From assembly GCF_002797685.1 (NCBI RefSeq), contig NZ_PGFH01000002.1, positions 186,001-250,000 on the forward strand: a stretch of 64,000 bases of DNA, given 5' to 3'. Below the pieces are notes generated by a model. The model was not told the origin of the DNA, did no database searches, and worked only from the letters and a program-made list of their open reading frames with translations. The DNA comes from Salinibacterium amurskyense. GTDB taxonomy: Bacteria > Actinomycetota > Actinomycetes > Actinomycetales > Microbacteriaceae. The translations under genes and the position numbers were made by a program. This document shows, piece after piece, positions 53,226 to 63,130 of this stretch; positions within the stretch are counted from its first letter, which is position 1; each line of letters starts with the position of its first letter.

Positions 53226-53861
53226 ATGTTTGAGAGATTCCGGGCCACATTCGCAGTACGGCGGGATCAACCGGCGGCTGCCGGAACGCCATGGGCCGAC
53301 CCCGCGCTGGTGCGGATAGAAGGTTATGGCGAATTCTCCGCAGAGTTTGCCGGCGCATCCTTCTTCGGCGGCCTGTATCGAGTTCACGGTGAACGATCGG
53401 GCCCGATCGCAACTGCGTTGATTGCAGAAGCTTTTCCTGAATTCGCGGCTCGAGTGTTCCCGTTCGGTTTCGACTGGCTAGGGCGACAGTTCGCAGTAGA
53501 TCTAGCCCGCGTGGTCGAGGGGAATCCTCAAGTGCTCCTGTTGGAACCGTGCTCGGGTGAGGTGTTGGAAATCCCTGCATCCTTCGTGGAATTTCACGAC
53601 GACGTTCTCGTGACCAACAGCGAAGCGGCGTTGGCTCTTTCTGCATTCCGAGACTGGGCGGCGGCGAACCCGCTTTCTATCCCTCTAGCGCGGGACCAGT
53701 GTGTCGGATACATCGTGCCGCTATTTCTTGGTGGACAAGATGGCCCCGAAAACTTCGAAGTAACCGACTTCGAAGTCTATTGGTCGATCTGCGCACAGTT
53801 GCGTGCCGCAGTAGCGGGGCTTGCCGAGGGAACGGTGATTACCGAGGTCACCATTGAATAG
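53226..53861 (+). CDS. GAD-like/T6SS immunity (Tdi1-like, DUF1851-type) protein
   Basis: The 211-aa soluble protein has a core like GAD-like and DUF1851 (Tdi1) immunity proteins: FGGLYRVHGE, AEAFPEFAARVFPFGFDWLGRQFAVD, VLLLEPCSGEVLEIP, FVEFHDDVLV and FRDWAAANPLSIPL. Tdi1 protects Agrobacterium from a T6SS DNase toxin; family members in Gram-positives are immunity proteins of polymorphic toxins. A GAGGAA SD precedes the ATG. A TAGAAT -10 lies at 53195-53200. No toxin gene lies nearby. Confidence 0.72.
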   Translation: MFERFRATFAVRRDQPAAAGTPWADPALVRIEGYGEFSAEFAGASFFGGLYRVHGERSGPIATALIAEAFPEFAARVFPFGFDWLGRQFAVDLARVVEGNPQVLLLEPCSGEVLEIPASFVEFHDDVLVTNSEAALALSAFRDWAAANPLSIPLARDQCVGYIVPLFLGGQDGPENFEVTDFEVYWSICAQLRAAVAGLAEGTVITEVTIE

Positions 53862-54300
53862 TGGTGGGGTTGTCCCGGTCGGCGAGCTGATTGAGGGCGA
53901 TGACCACTGGGTGCTCCCGATCGCTGATCTGCTGGTCACACAATTACGCTTTGACTTTGCGGTGACGCTCATCTTCGAAGAGCACTTCCACGTCAGAATG
54001 GAAGGAGTGATCGCGCTCAGTTCTGACGTCGGCAGCAGCGACAGCGTGATCGAGGTCGAGGGGGATGTCGACCAGCTCGTTCCGCTGTTGCGATTGAAAA
54101 CGGCGACGGTGCGCGAGGGACTGGCGTTCAAAGACGGCCGTCTAGAGCTCACATTCACTGACGGATCTCGGCTCGTCGCGCCAGCAGGGCAGGCCTACGA
54201 GTCGTGGCAGCTCGCCGGTCCGCACGGTCTGCTCATTGTCTCGGTGCCTGACGGAGGCCTAACTATCTGGATGCCCAAGACTGACGAGGGGACAGAATGA
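53854..54300 (+). CDS. DUF6188-like protein, probable immunity gene
   Basis: The 148-aa protein ends with the pattern LTFTDGSRLVAPAGQAYESWQLAGPHGLLIVSVPDGGLTIW, which fits DUF6188. Acidic in character, with no membrane segment. The start is uncertain: TTG 53854 with GAGG upstream overlaps the previous stop by 8 bp. The stop overlaps the barstar-like start (ATGA), so it belongs to the same transcript. Confidence 0.68.
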   Translation: MNSGGVVPVGELIEGDDHWVLPIADLLVTQLRFDFAVTLIFEEHFHVRMEGVIALSSDVGSSDSVIEVEGDVDQLVPLLRLKTATVREGLAFKDGRLELTFTDGSRLVAPAGQAYESWQLAGPHGLLIVSVPDGGLTIWMPKTDEGTE

Positions 54301-54812
54301 ACGGGGTAGAGACTCTCATGCGCGTGTCGGCGAACTTCGCGCCGCTGCAGTTGCGCGGCAATCCGCAGATGATCGGACCCAAAGAAATTTTGTGGGGAGA
54401 TGCCGGACTCACGGTTCGAACCGTCCGCGGCCGTAAGATGCGCGCATCCATTGATCTGTTTGATGAAGTTGCGGCTGCTCTGCAATTCCCGGAGTATTTC
54501 GGTGAAAACTGGGATGCTTTCGACGAGTGCATCGCCGACCTTAGTTGGTTGCCGCCAGGTGCCGGCTACGTCGTCGTCATCACTGAGCCTGACCAGATCT
54601 TGCTGGAGGGGACAGCTGAGGAACTCAAGATCTGGGTTAGCGCGTTGAAGAGCGCGTTCGAAGAATTTAGCCAGACGGTCGCTCTCGGCGAGCGGTGGGA
54701 TCGATTGCCGATTCCGTTTCATGTCGTGCTCGCCGGTGAGGATAAAGCGTTGACGCTCGCTGCTGACCGGTGGTCAGCCGCCGGTGCCGATGTGAAGGAG
54801 TTGCCCGAGTGA
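54297..54812 (+). CDS. Barstar-family RNase inhibitor-like protein
   Basis: The 171-aa protein has a barstar core at residues about 50-110: MRASIDLFDEVAAALQFPEYFGENWDAFDECIADLSWLPPG and YVVVITEPDQILL. Barstars bind and block barnase-type RNases, and this kind often appears as immunity to secreted RNase toxins. The N-terminal 45 residues and the C-terminal 50 extend beyond the basic fold. No barnase-like gene is present in the window. Confidence 0.82.
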   Translation: MNGVETLMRVSANFAPLQLRGNPQMIGPKEILWGDAGLTVRTVRGRKMRASIDLFDEVAAALQFPEYFGENWDAFDECIADLSWLPPGAGYVVVITEPDQILLEGTAEELKIWVSALKSAFEEFSQTVALGERWDRLPIPFHVVLAGEDKALTLAADRWSAAGADVKELPE

Positions 54813-54834
54813 GCCGAACTGAGGTCTATCTCCC

Positions 54835-55416
54835 ATGACGACCGGAGACCTTTCCGTGCTTCTTGACCGCATTGAGAATGTGCAAGGGAACCTCGGTCGA
54901 GCTGCATTTATGGAATCTCTGCAGCCGGGGATCGCAGCAGGGACTGTGCGATCGCTGCTCGCAGACGCGGGGCTTCAGTCCACTCGAGAGCTGGAGGAAC
55001 TCTACGGGTGGCGAAATGGAGTCACAACGGATAACCGAGCCGCGATCGGTGAAATTACCATCTATCCCGGGTTCTTTATGCGCGCGCTTGGCGACGCCCT
55101 CCTGGACTACAGGGCTTTGGTCGTTGACCCGAGATGGTCGCCAAGCTGGTTTCCGTTTCTCACTGACGCAGGCGGGGACTTCTACTTCGTCGACTTGCAG
55201 GGTTCAGAAAATCAACCAGTCCGTCGATTTCGACTGGTGGAAGCAGAGCATCCGGTCGAGTACGAGTCCTTGACGTCCTTCACCGCTACTCTGTGTGAGG
55301 CGTATGAGCGCAAACTGTTTTTTATCGAGCAGGGCAAGTACTTGGATATGGACGACTACGCCTTCAACGATCTCGCTGCCGAACTCAATCCGGCCGTCGA
55401 CTGGTGGCAAAATTGA
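54835..55416 (+). CDS. SMI1/KNR4 (SUKH) family protein, probable immunity gene
   Basis: The 193-aa protein resembles the SUKH superfamily: GTVRSLLADAGLQSTRELEELYGWRNG, YPGFFMRALGDALLDYRAL, WFPFLTDAGGDFYFVDLQG, and the late ESLTSFTATLCEAYERKLFFI. SUKH proteins are a frequent immunity fold against nuclease and other polymorphic toxins. It closes the six-gene array; the convergent ribH stop is 34 bp away. Confidence 0.83.
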   Translation: MTTGDLSVLLDRIENVQGNLGRAAFMESLQPGIAAGTVRSLLADAGLQSTRELEELYGWRNGVTTDNRAAIGEITIYPGFFMRALGDALLDYRALVVDPRWSPSWFPFLTDAGGDFYFVDLQGSENQPVRRFRLVEAEHPVEYESLTSFTATLCEAYERKLFFIEQGKYLDMDDYAFNDLAAELNPAVDWWQN

Positions 55417-55450
55417 ACATGCCCTAGCTTCGTGGCGTCCCGCCGAGAAG

Positions 55451-55924
55451 TTACTCGCCGCGAAGCTGACGCAACAGAACCGCGGTCGCGATCGCCGCGT
55501 TGGCGGCTTCTTCACCCTTGTCCTCTTTCGAGCCCTCGAGCCCGGCACGATCGAGGCCCTGCTGTTCGTCGTCGAGGGTGAGCACGCCAAAGCCCACCGG
55601 TTTGCCGGTCAGGATTGACACCTGCGTGAGGCCGCTGGTGGCGGCATCCGACACGTATTCAAAGTGGGGTGTTCCACCACGGATGATGACGCCGAGAGCA
55701 ACAACGGCATCCGCCCCAGCATCCAGGGCTGCCTTGCTCGCGACGGGCAGCTCGAAGCTGCCGGGAACCCGCACCTCGGTCACCTCGGCATTCGCTGCCT
55801 TGAGGGCGCGGTGCGCGCCAGCGAGTAGCCCGTTGGTAATGACTTCATGCCACTGCCCAGCGATGATCGTGACCTTGAGGCCAGTTGCGTCGGTAACAAT
55901 TTCGGGGGATCCTGCGCCACTCAT
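55451..55924 (-). CDS. ribH: 6,7-dimethyl-8-ribityllumazine synthase
   Basis: RibH condenses 5-amino-6-ribitylaminouracil with dihydroxybutanone phosphate. The 157-aa protein has the usual length and motifs: [34 protein letters not shown] with the catalytic His in that block, and [13 protein letters not shown]. Last gene of the rib operon; overlaps ribBA by 1 bp. Riboflavin genes are under the FMN riboswitch upstream of ribD. Confidence 0.96.
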   Translation of the reverse strand: MSGAGSPEIVTDATGLKVTIIAGQWHEVITNGLLAGAHRALKAANAEVTEVRVPGSFELPVASKAALDAGADAVVALGVIIRGGTPHFEYVSDAATSGLTQVSILTGKPVGFGVLTLDDEQQGLDRAGLEGSKEDKGEEAANAAIATAVLLRQLRGE

Positions 55925-57216
55925 CAGAGGCCTTTCGCGGTAAGTCGTGCTTCATCGAGCACGGCGGTGGAGGGGAGTTGGTGACCCATGCGGTCACGCT
56001 TAGTTTCGAGGTAACCCTCGTTGCTGGCGCCAACACCCACAACGAGCGGCACGAGGTCGCCGACAACAACGCCACGCTCTTCCAGCTGACGCTTCTTTTC
56101 AGGGTTGTTGCTGAGCAGGCTGACCGTCGAAATGCCGAGATCCTTGAGGATGCCGACGGCAGCCCCATAATCGCGGGAGTCAGCAGGCAGGCCCAGGGCC
56201 AGGTTCGCGTCCAAAGTGTCGAGCCCATCTTCTTGCAGACGGTAGGCGCGCAACTTGTTGATGAGCCCGATTCCGCGACCTTCGTGACCGCGCAGGTAAA
56301 TCACAGCGCCACCATCACGCTGGATTGTCTCCAGTGCAGCGTCGAGCTGCGGGCCGCACTCGCACTTGAGCGAGCCGAACGCTTCACCCGTGAGGCACTC
56401 AGAATGCACGCGCACCAGAGTCGGTCCGTCGCCGAGGTGCTCGAGCGTTCCGGGCGCGATGAAAGCGACGTGATCGGCACCCGTCGAGTTATCGCGGTAG
56501 GCGCGAACGGTGAAGGAACCATGAACGGTGGGGATCGTAGTTTCGACCTCGAACTGCACCCGACTCATTTCGGGGATTGGCTCAATCGGTGCCGGGATGG
56601 TGTCGCAGCGGTTCTCTTCGAGCCAGTGCATGAGATCCAGAATCGTAATCACGAGAACGTCTTCGCGAGCACCAAATTCGATTAGCTCGGGCAGGCGCAT
56701 CATCTCGCCCGAGTCATGCACGATCTCCGAAATTGCGGCGACCGGGCGGAGACCGGCAAGCTTCATAAGGTCAACAGCAGCTTCGGTGTGACCGTCGCGC
56801 TCGCGAACGCCACCATCGACAGCGCGCAGCGGCATGATGTGGCCGGGGCGGTGCAGGCTCGACGGCATCGAGAGCGGGTCGGCGAGCACGCGCAGAGTGT
56901 GGGCCCGGTCGGCGGCACTGATGCCGGTGCTGAGACGGTTCGCGGCATCCACCGACACGGTGTAGGCCGTGCCGCGGGGGTCTTCGTTCACGGCGACCAT
57001 GGGCGGAAGCGCCAGTGCGTCGGCGATTTCGTTGGTCATCGGGGCGCAAATGAAGCCGGAGGAGTGCCGAACGAGCCACGCGATCCATTCTTGGCTGGCG
57101 AGCTCGGCGGAGATGATGACATCGCCTTCGTTCTCGCGGCCTTCATCGTCAGCAACGATGACGGGGCGACCCGCGCGGATCGCCTCAATGGCATCGGGGA
57201 TGGTGGCGAGACTCAT
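55924..57216 (-). CDS. ribBA: Bifunctional 3,4-dihydroxy-2-butanone-4-phosphate synthase / GTP cyclohydrolase II
   Basis: The 430-aa protein has the DHBP synthase domain at residues 1-205 ([24 protein letters not shown]) and the GTP cyclohydrolase II domain from 210. The latter shows [21 protein letters not shown] with the zinc cysteines and RGHEGRGIG. It makes both precursors of riboflavin. The start overlaps the end of ribE by 4 bp. Confidence 0.96.
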   Translation of the reverse strand: MSLATIPDAIEAIRAGRPVIVADDEGRENEGDVIISAELASQEWIAWLVRHSSGFICAPMTNEIADALALPPMVAVNEDPRGTAYTVSVDAANRLSTGISAADRAHTLRVLADPLSMPSSLHRPGHIMPLRAVDGGVRERDGHTEAAVDLMKLAGLRPVAAISEIVHDSGEMMRLPELIEFGAREDVLVITILDLMHWLEENRCDTIPAPIEPIPEMSRVQFEVETTIPTVHGSFTVRAYRDNSTGADHVAFIAPGTLEHLGDGPTLVRVHSECLTGEAFGSLKCECGPQLDAALETIQRDGGAVIYLRGHEGRGIGLINKLRAYRLQEDGLDTLDANLALGLPADSRDYGAAVGILKDLGISTVSLLSNNPEKKRQLEERGVVVGDLVPLVVGVGASNEGYLETKRDRMGHQLPSTAVLDEARLTAKGL

Positions 57217-57836
57217 GACTCGGTCCTTTCGTGACGCGAAGGTGCGTCGGTGAACTCGGCCATCCGGGCCACATGGCGTGCCAGAATGTCGGTTTCGATA
57301 TTGACGGAGTCGCCCACAGCGAGCGCTCCCAACGTTGTTGCGGTGAGGGTCTCGGGAATCAGCGAGACCTCAAACCAGTCGCGGCCCACAGCACTCACCG
57401 TGAGCGAGACCCCGTGCACCGCGATCGAACCCTTGCGGGCAACCAGCGGGGCGAGCTCTTCGGTGAGGCTGAAGCGCAGGATGCTCCAGCTGCCCTCATC
57501 GGTGACGCTCAGCACGGTGCTCGTGCCATCGATGTGACCCTGCACGATGTGGCCGCCGAGGCGATCGCCGACCTGCATGGCACGTTCGATGTTCACGCGG
57601 GCGCCGGCAGCGAGCGCGCCAAGCGTACTCATGTCGAGGGTGACGCCCATGACGTCAGCCGTGAACCAATCGGCGCCCTGCTCGACAACGGTGAGACACA
57701 CGCCGCTGACGCTGATCGAGTCGCCGTGGCCGGCATCCGACACCGCATTCGGAGCGCGGACGGTCAGTCGCGCACCATCGTCGGTCGCGGCAAACTCGAC
57801 GACGTCGCCGAGCTCTTCAATGATTCCGGTAAACAT
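57213..57836 (-). CDS. ribE: Riboflavin synthase alpha chain
   Basis: The enzyme dismutates two lumazine molecules to riboflavin. The 207-aa protein is two similar lumazine-binding barrels, starting MFTGIIEELGDV. The first barrel has SVSGVCLTVVE; the second has AVHGVSLTVSAVG. ATG 57836 lies 2 nt after the ribD stop, and the stop overlaps ribBA (ATGA). Some genomes call this gene ribC. Confidence 0.95.
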   Translation of the reverse strand: MFTGIIEELGDVVEFAATDDGARLTVRAPNAVSDAGHGDSISVSGVCLTVVEQGADWFTADVMGVTLDMSTLGALAAGARVNIERAMQVGDRLGGHIVQGHIDGTSTVLSVTDEGSWSILRFSLTEELAPLVARKGSIAVHGVSLTVSAVGRDWFEVSLIPETLTATTLGALAVGDSVNIETDILARHVARMAEFTDAPSRHERTES

Positions 57837-57838
57837 GG

Positions 57839-58903
57839 TTACGCTCCCGTTTCTGTCGCCGGGCGGGCGACAATCAGCACGTCGTTGCCCAGTGGGCGAA
57901 GTTCAGTGATGCTGAGGTCTTTCGCCTCAGCCATGGTCATTACCCCGAGCTCGCCGAGCGCCACCTTCGGGCCGCCCAACAGTTTCGGAGCCAGGTAGAT
58001 GAGCAGTTCATCCGCGAGCCCAGCAGCGATGAAGGCGCTCGCGATAGTCGGGCCACCTTCAACGAAGACGCGACGGATGCCCGCCTCGAACAATTCGCTC
58101 AGTGCGGCGTTGAGGTCGCTGCCGTCAATGTGACGCAGCTTCTCGGGGTGCTGGCGCAGTTGTGCATCCGCCGGAATCTCGCGCCGACCGAGCACCACCG
58201 GCTGCGGTTGCCACTCGAGCAGTTCGCCGGCGTCGCCCCGCGCGGTCAGGCTCGGGTCATCGGCGAGCACTGTGCCCGTGCCCACGACGATCGCATCGGC
58301 GCGCGCTCGTTGCTCGTGCACGTGCTGGCGGGCGGCGGTGCCGGTGATCCACTGGCTCGTGCCATCGGCGGCGGCAGCGCGACCGTCGAGGGTGGATGCC
58401 CACTTCACCGTCACGTGCGGACGCTGCAGCCGAGCGGCGGTCAGCCAGGAGTGCAAAAACTCTTCGGCGTCGGCCTGAGCGATGCCGGCGATCACTTCGA
58501 CGCCACCTGCGCGAAGCCGTTCGGCGCCGCCAGCGGAATGCGGCCCGGGATCAGGCACCGCATACACAACGCGGCTCACGCCAGCATCGAGCAGGGCTTG
58601 AGCGCAGGGACCGGTGCGGCCGTGGTGGTTGCACGGCTCGAGGGTGACGACGGCGGTGAGGCCGGCAGCGATGCCGGCAACACCGGAGGCCGTAGCGCCG
58701 GCACCAAGCTTGGTGAGAGCATCCACTTCAGCGTGTGGGGTGCCCGCGCCATGGTGCCAACCCTCGGCCACTATCTGGCCGTCGGCATCCACGAGCACGC
58801 AACCCACTTGAGGGTTGCCGCCCGTGATCGGGCCGTGGCTCGCCAACGACAGCGCATGGCGCATCAGCTTCTCCAGCTGTGCCTGCTGTTCTGGTGTGGT
58901 CAT
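57839..58903 (-). CDS. ribD: Bifunctional riboflavin deaminase / reductase
   Basis: RibD deaminates and then reduces the pyrimidine intermediate after GTP cyclohydrolase II. The 354-aa protein has the zinc deaminase site (GAGTPHAEVDAL, TLEPCNHHGRTGPCAQAL) and the reductase domain with VKWASTLDGRAA and FVEGGPTIASAFI. The open frame continues to 59047 through the riboswitch, but translation cannot sensibly start there. ATG 58903 (MTTPEQQ) is downstream of the aptamer and was chosen; its SD is weak (GAGACGAGAG region). Confidence 0.93.
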   Translation of the reverse strand: MTTPEQQAQLEKLMRHALSLASHGPITGGNPQVGCVLVDADGQIVAEGWHHGAGTPHAEVDALTKLGAGATASGVAGIAAGLTAVVTLEPCNHHGRTGPCAQALLDAGVSRVVYAVPDPGPHSAGGAERLRAGGVEVIAGIAQADAEEFLHSWLTAARLQRPHVTVKWASTLDGRAAAADGTSQWITGTAARQHVHEQRARADAIVVGTGTVLADDPSLTARGDAGELLEWQPQPVVLGRREIPADAQLRQHPEKLRHIDGSDLNAALSELFEAGIRRVFVEGGPTIASAFIAAGLADELLIYLAPKLLGGPKVALGELGVMTMAEAKDLSITELRPLGNDVLIVARPATETGA

Positions 58904-59010
58904 CCGGGCTCTCGTCTCGTGGGACGCGCTCCGGGAAAGTGGGTTCGAAAAACCCGCCGGTCCATTCTGGGCGCCCATAATTCGGGCACAACAGATGGTT
59001 CGGCTCGTGC
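58904..59010 (-). promoter_or_regulatory. Expression-platform region between the FMN aptamer and ribD
   Basis: These 107 nt separate the aptamer from the ribD start. In the minus-strand RNA a GGGTT (58959-58955) can pair with AACCC (58949-58945) around TTTCG. Other inverted segments could compete with the aptamer P1 helix. No long U tract is seen, so control may be by SD or start access rather than intrinsic termination. That is inference. Confidence 0.4.
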
Positions 59011-59155
59011 TTCCTCTTATCCGGACTGAGAGATCATGCGATCTCATTACCGTCGGTCCCGGAGTTTCACCAGGTCAACCGTTTCGAAGTTTTCACTTAG
59101 GCGCGGGTCGCGGACTATAACCGCCGGTTCGGATTCTCACCGAGCCCCGGAGCAC
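59011..59155 (-). ncRNA. FMN riboswitch (RFN element)
   Basis: The minus strand carries the conserved RFN series in order: GGGGCTCGGTGAGAATCCG, AACCGGCGGTTATAGTCCG, CGACCCGCG, ACCTGGTGAAACTCCGGG, ACCGACGGTAATGAG and TCAGTCCGGATAAGAGGAAG. All six-arm core segments are present. FMN binding should repress the ribDEBAH operon, whose first gene starts about 107 nt downstream. Confidence 0.96.
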
Positions 59156-59169
59156 GTTTTGCTTTGCTT

Positions 59170-59175
59170 AGTCTA
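59170..59175 (-). promoter_or_regulatory. Predicted -10 of the rib operon
   Basis: On the minus strand TAGACT (59175-59170) lies about 15 nt before the aptamer's 5' end. A TTTGCG hexamer about 15 bp further upstream may be the -35. The rest of the gap to the HAD gene (59176-59259) shows nothing else. Confidence 0.5.
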
Positions 59176-59259
59176 CTCAACGCGTTTCGCCGCAAACTAT
59201 TCCCGCCTCAACTTCTCAGTTTGTTACGCGGTGCATTCGGGCGTGCGCGCAGCACTGTC

Positions 59260-60015
59260 TCAGTCGAGCAGCGCCACCAATTCATCAAGCGAGTGGATGA
59301 CGGCAACGCCGGCCGCGCGAGCTTCGTCAAGTTGTTCGGTGGTTGCGCTGCGCTCGCGGTCGAGCCACACTCCGGTGAGTCCGGCATTCGCGGCTCCCAG
59401 CGCATCCGTCGCTAGCCGGTCGCCGATGTAGACCGCGTTGGCGGGTTCGACGCCGAAGAGTTCGCAGGTGTGGTGAAAGATGCGCGGGTCGGGTTTGGTG
59501 TGCCCGAATTCGCCGCTGGCGACAAGGTGTTCGATGCGGTGGGTGAGCCCCACGGTCTCAACCTTGCGGGTTTGAAAGTCGAGTTCGCCGTTGGTGATGA
59601 TGCCAAGGCGGGTGGCGGGGGAGCGGGCCTCCAGCGCGTCGAGGCAGGCGAGAGCGTCGTCGTGCAGGTGCCACGCTGCACGGTAGGCCTCGAAGTAGGT
59701 GTCGAACCACTGACTGGATTCGGCGTCGTTGAGCATCACGCCGTAGGGCTCCACGAAACCGCGGGCGCGCGCTTGGCGTTGGCCCTCGAAGGTCAGTTCG
59801 CCATTGAGGTAGCGGTGGTAGTGGTGCTCTTCGAGTTCTGTCCAGCGCAGGCTTTCACTGGCGTCGTCAGGCCAGACCGCGCTGCCGTCGGCGCTCGGGC
59901 CGGCAGCGAATGCCGCACCTAACGAGCGTCGGTGGTTGCGAATGCCGAGATCCACGGATGCCCGGTGGGCAAACAGGGTGTCGTCAAGGTCAAAGAGGGC
60001 GACGGTGATGGTCAA
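59260..60015 (-). CDS. HAD-family hydrolase
   Basis: The 251-aa phosphatase-like protein has HAD motif I in ALFDLDDTLF (nucleophile Asp), motif II TNGELD, the Lys in SGEFGHTKPDPRIF and motif IV YIGDRLATDALGAANAG. The cap is helical. The substrate is unknown. TTG 60015 overlaps the stop of the GNAT gene (TTGA); the frame is open to GTG 60045. Either start has a poor SD. Confidence 0.88.
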   Translation of the reverse strand: MTITVALFDLDDTLFAHRASVDLGIRNHRRSLGAAFAAGPSADGSAVWPDDASESLRWTELEEHHYHRYLNGELTFEGQRQARARGFVEPYGVMLNDAESSQWFDTYFEAYRAAWHLHDDALACLDALEARSPATRLGIITNGELDFQTRKVETVGLTHRIEHLVASGEFGHTKPDPRIFHHTCELFGVEPANAVYIGDRLATDALGAANAGLTGVWLDRERSATTEQLDEARAAGVAVIHSLDELVALLD

Positions 60016-60599
60016 TGCACGTCCGTTTCGAAGGAGTGAGGCCACGGCAGCGCCGCGTCTGTCGGTTTGGCTAGTTCACCGTTGTCGGCAGCGCGGTGTG
60101 CGTGCCAGCACAGCGGGCGAGTATCGTCGCGAAATCGACCCAATGCTGGTGCGGTGCCGGTGTAATCGAATCCGACTTTCTCAGCTACGCGCGCCGACGC
60201 AACATTTCCCACGACCGCCTCCCAGTGCAGCTCAGCGTGCCCCATCGAGTGAAGCAAGTTCACGGCCGCGGTGACTGCCTCGGGCATGAAACCGTTACCG
60301 CGGTGGGGAGTGCCCAACCAATACCCGATCGCGGCGCTCTTCACGTTAAATCCAACAACGCCGAGCAGCAGCGGGTTCCCAGTACGACGAATAGCCCACG
60401 TGAGTTCGGAGCCCTCTGCCCACCACTGTGGTGCGAGTTCATTGATGAATCCATCCGCATGCTCCCGCTCGTAGGGCCACGGGATAGGAACCGCATCTTT
60501 GAGCACGGTGTCCTGACAATACGAGGTCATCACGTCGACATCCGCCTCAGTGAGCGCGTCGAGGGTGAGTCGTTCGGTCGTCAGGACAACGGGCTGCAT
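60012..60599 (-). CDS. GNAT-family N-acetyltransferase (RimJ/RimL-like, copy 2)
   Basis: The 195-aa acetyltransferase resembles the RimJ/RimL group, which acetylates protein N-termini or small amines. It starts LTTERLTLDALTEADV. The acetyl-CoA site is in GYWLGTPHRGNGFMPEA with LHWEAVVGNVASARVAEKVGF. It is a paralogue of the next upstream gene. ATG 60599 is preferred over the frame start at 60659, which would overlap that gene by 50 bp. Confidence 0.88.
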   Translation of the reverse strand: MQPVVLTTERLTLDALTEADVDVMTSYCQDTVLKDAVPIPWPYEREHADGFINELAPQWWAEGSELTWAIRRTGNPLLLGVVGFNVKSAAIGYWLGTPHRGNGFMPEAVTAAVNLLHSMGHAELHWEAVVGNVASARVAEKVGFDYTGTAPALGRFRDDTRPLCWHAHRAADNGELAKPTDAALPWPHSFETDVH

Positions 60600-60609
60600 G
60601 TGGTGCTCG

Positions 60610-61175
60610 CTAGACCGGCCACGGCTGGCCGGACTCGACCTCATAGGTGGGGTTCTCATCCGGTGCGGTGAGTGTTGCCCACCACGATGGCGGATGCGTG
60701 CCGCCGCGGTATTCGCTCGAGGCGGGCTCGATTCCGGTGTAGATGAAGCCGAGGCTTTTCGCGATGGCGGCGGAGGCTTTGTTGCCCACGAGGGCTTCCC
60801 AGCGCACTTCGGGGCGGCCGGTGGAGAACACCCAGCGGCAGACCTCAGCGACGGCTTCTTTCATGAAGCCTTTGCCGCGGTGGGGTTCGCCCATCCAGTA
60901 GCCGATGGTGTCGTTGTAGAGGCGAAAGCTGATGACGCCGAGCAGCTCGGGCTTGCCGGTTTCGCGGATCGCCCAGGTGTATTCGTCGTCGTCTTCCCAC
61001 CACTGCGCCACCAGGTTGTTGATGAAGAATTCGGCATCCGACTTCACATACGGCCAGGGGATCGTGAGCGTGTGCTCAAAGATCGGGTCTTGGCAGTAGG
61101 CGGTCATTAGCTCGACATCGTCGCCGGTGAGGGCGTCGAGAGTGAGGCGCTCGCTCGAGAGACTAAAGACCTGCA

Positions 61176-61176
<1 letters not shown>
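60610..61176 (-). CDS. GNAT-family N-acetyltransferase (RimJ/RimL-like, copy 1)
   Basis: The 188-aa protein is similar to copy 2 throughout: LSSERLTLDALTGDDV, TLTIPWPYVKSDAEFFI, GYWMGEPHRGKGFMKEA, VRWEALVGNKASAAIAKSLGF. The pair arose by tandem duplication. Its ATG overlaps the trpS stop (TAATG), so it is probably translated from the trpS message. The target is unknown. Confidence 0.88.
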
Positions 61177-62198
<1,022 letters not shown>

Positions 62199-63059
62199 TC
62201 AGATCGAATAGTCAACAACGACGGGAGCGTGATCGCTCCAGCGCTCATCCCAGGCGCCGGCCTTGTCGATGCGGTAATCCGCAACGGTGGCTGCAAGCGC
62301 GGGGGTGGCGACGTGGTAGTCGATACGCCAACCAGTGTCGGTGTCGAAAGCTTGGCCGCGCTGCGACCACCAGGTGTAAGGCCCGTCGACTTCACCAGCG
62401 AACTGGCGGCCGACATCCACCCAGCCGAGGCCGGGTGCGGTCGTGCCGTCAACGCATTCGATGGTCTCGCCAGCGGCGCCGAAGAAGCGGTCGAAGTAGG
62501 CGCGCTCCTCGAGCAGGAAGCCGGCCTTTTTGCGGTTGCCACGCCAGTTCTTGATGTCGAGCTCGCGGTGACCAACATTGAGGTCGCCGACGATAAGGGC
62601 GTGGTCGCTGTGGGCGGCAAGCTCGGGCAGGCGTACGAGCATGGCCTCTAAGAACTTGTACTTCTCTACTTGCTTCGGGGTGTCAACAACGCCCGAGTGA
62701 ACGTAGGTGCTGACAACAGTGACGGTCGTACCGTCGACGTCAAAGTCGGCTTCGAGCCAGCGGCCAGCGCTGTCGAAGTCGTCGGCGCCGAGCGCTACGC
62801 GGTGAGCAAGAGGGGCGGATGCCGCAGACCCCTTGCGTGAGGCCAGCGCGACTCCTGCGCGGCCCTTTGCGGTCGCGGCATCGTGCAGGATGTTCCAGCC
62901 ATCGCCGAGCAGCCCTTCGATATCGGCGTCGGCGGCGCGAACCTCTTGCAGCGCCAGAATGTCGATGTCCCGGGCATCCAGCCAGTCGCCCATGCCCTTG
63001 CGGTAGGCGGCGCGAACACCATTGACGTTGACGGATGCGATGCGAAGACGTGTTGCCAT
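62199..63059 (-). CDS. xth: Exodeoxyribonuclease III
   Basis: Xth is an AP endonuclease and 3'-5' exonuclease of base excision repair. The 286-aa protein of the EEP fold has ASVNVNGVRAA, LQEVRA with the metal Glu, GDLNVGHRELD with the catalytic Asp-Asn pair, RIDYHVATP and SDHAPVVVDY with the terminal Asp-His. ATG 63059 lies exactly 6 nt after TAGTCT on the minus strand. trpS is 12 bp downstream. Confidence 0.95.
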   Translation of the reverse strand: MATRLRIASVNVNGVRAAYRKGMGDWLDARDIDILALQEVRAADADIEGLLGDGWNILHDAATAKGRAGVALASRKGSAASAPLAHRVALGADDFDSAGRWLEADFDVDGTTVTVVSTYVHSGVVDTPKQVEKYKFLEAMLVRLPELAAHSDHALIVGDLNVGHRELDIKNWRGNRKKAGFLLEERAYFDRFFGAAGETIECVDGTTAPGLGWVDVGRQFAGEVDGPYTWWSQRGQAFDTDTGWRIDYHVATPALAATVADYRIDKAGAWDERWSDHAPVVVDYSI

Positions 63060-63071
63060 GCCTCAAGACTA
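63057..63071 (-). promoter_or_regulatory. xth leaderless -10 element
   Basis: On the minus strand TAGTCT (63071-63066), 6 nt, then ATG 63059. No SD is present. Confidence 0.45.
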
Positions 63072-63130
63072 CCGACGCGCACCGACCGTGCGGCACCCGG
63101 AAGTGAATGCCGGGCGCGCTGCAACGGGTG

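Noticed and set aside
51035-55450. Toxin gene partnering the immunity array
   Set aside because: No ORF with a secretion leader, WXG/LXG, RHS or nuclease motif was found on either strand between the exporter and ribH; the remaining frames are antisense shadows.
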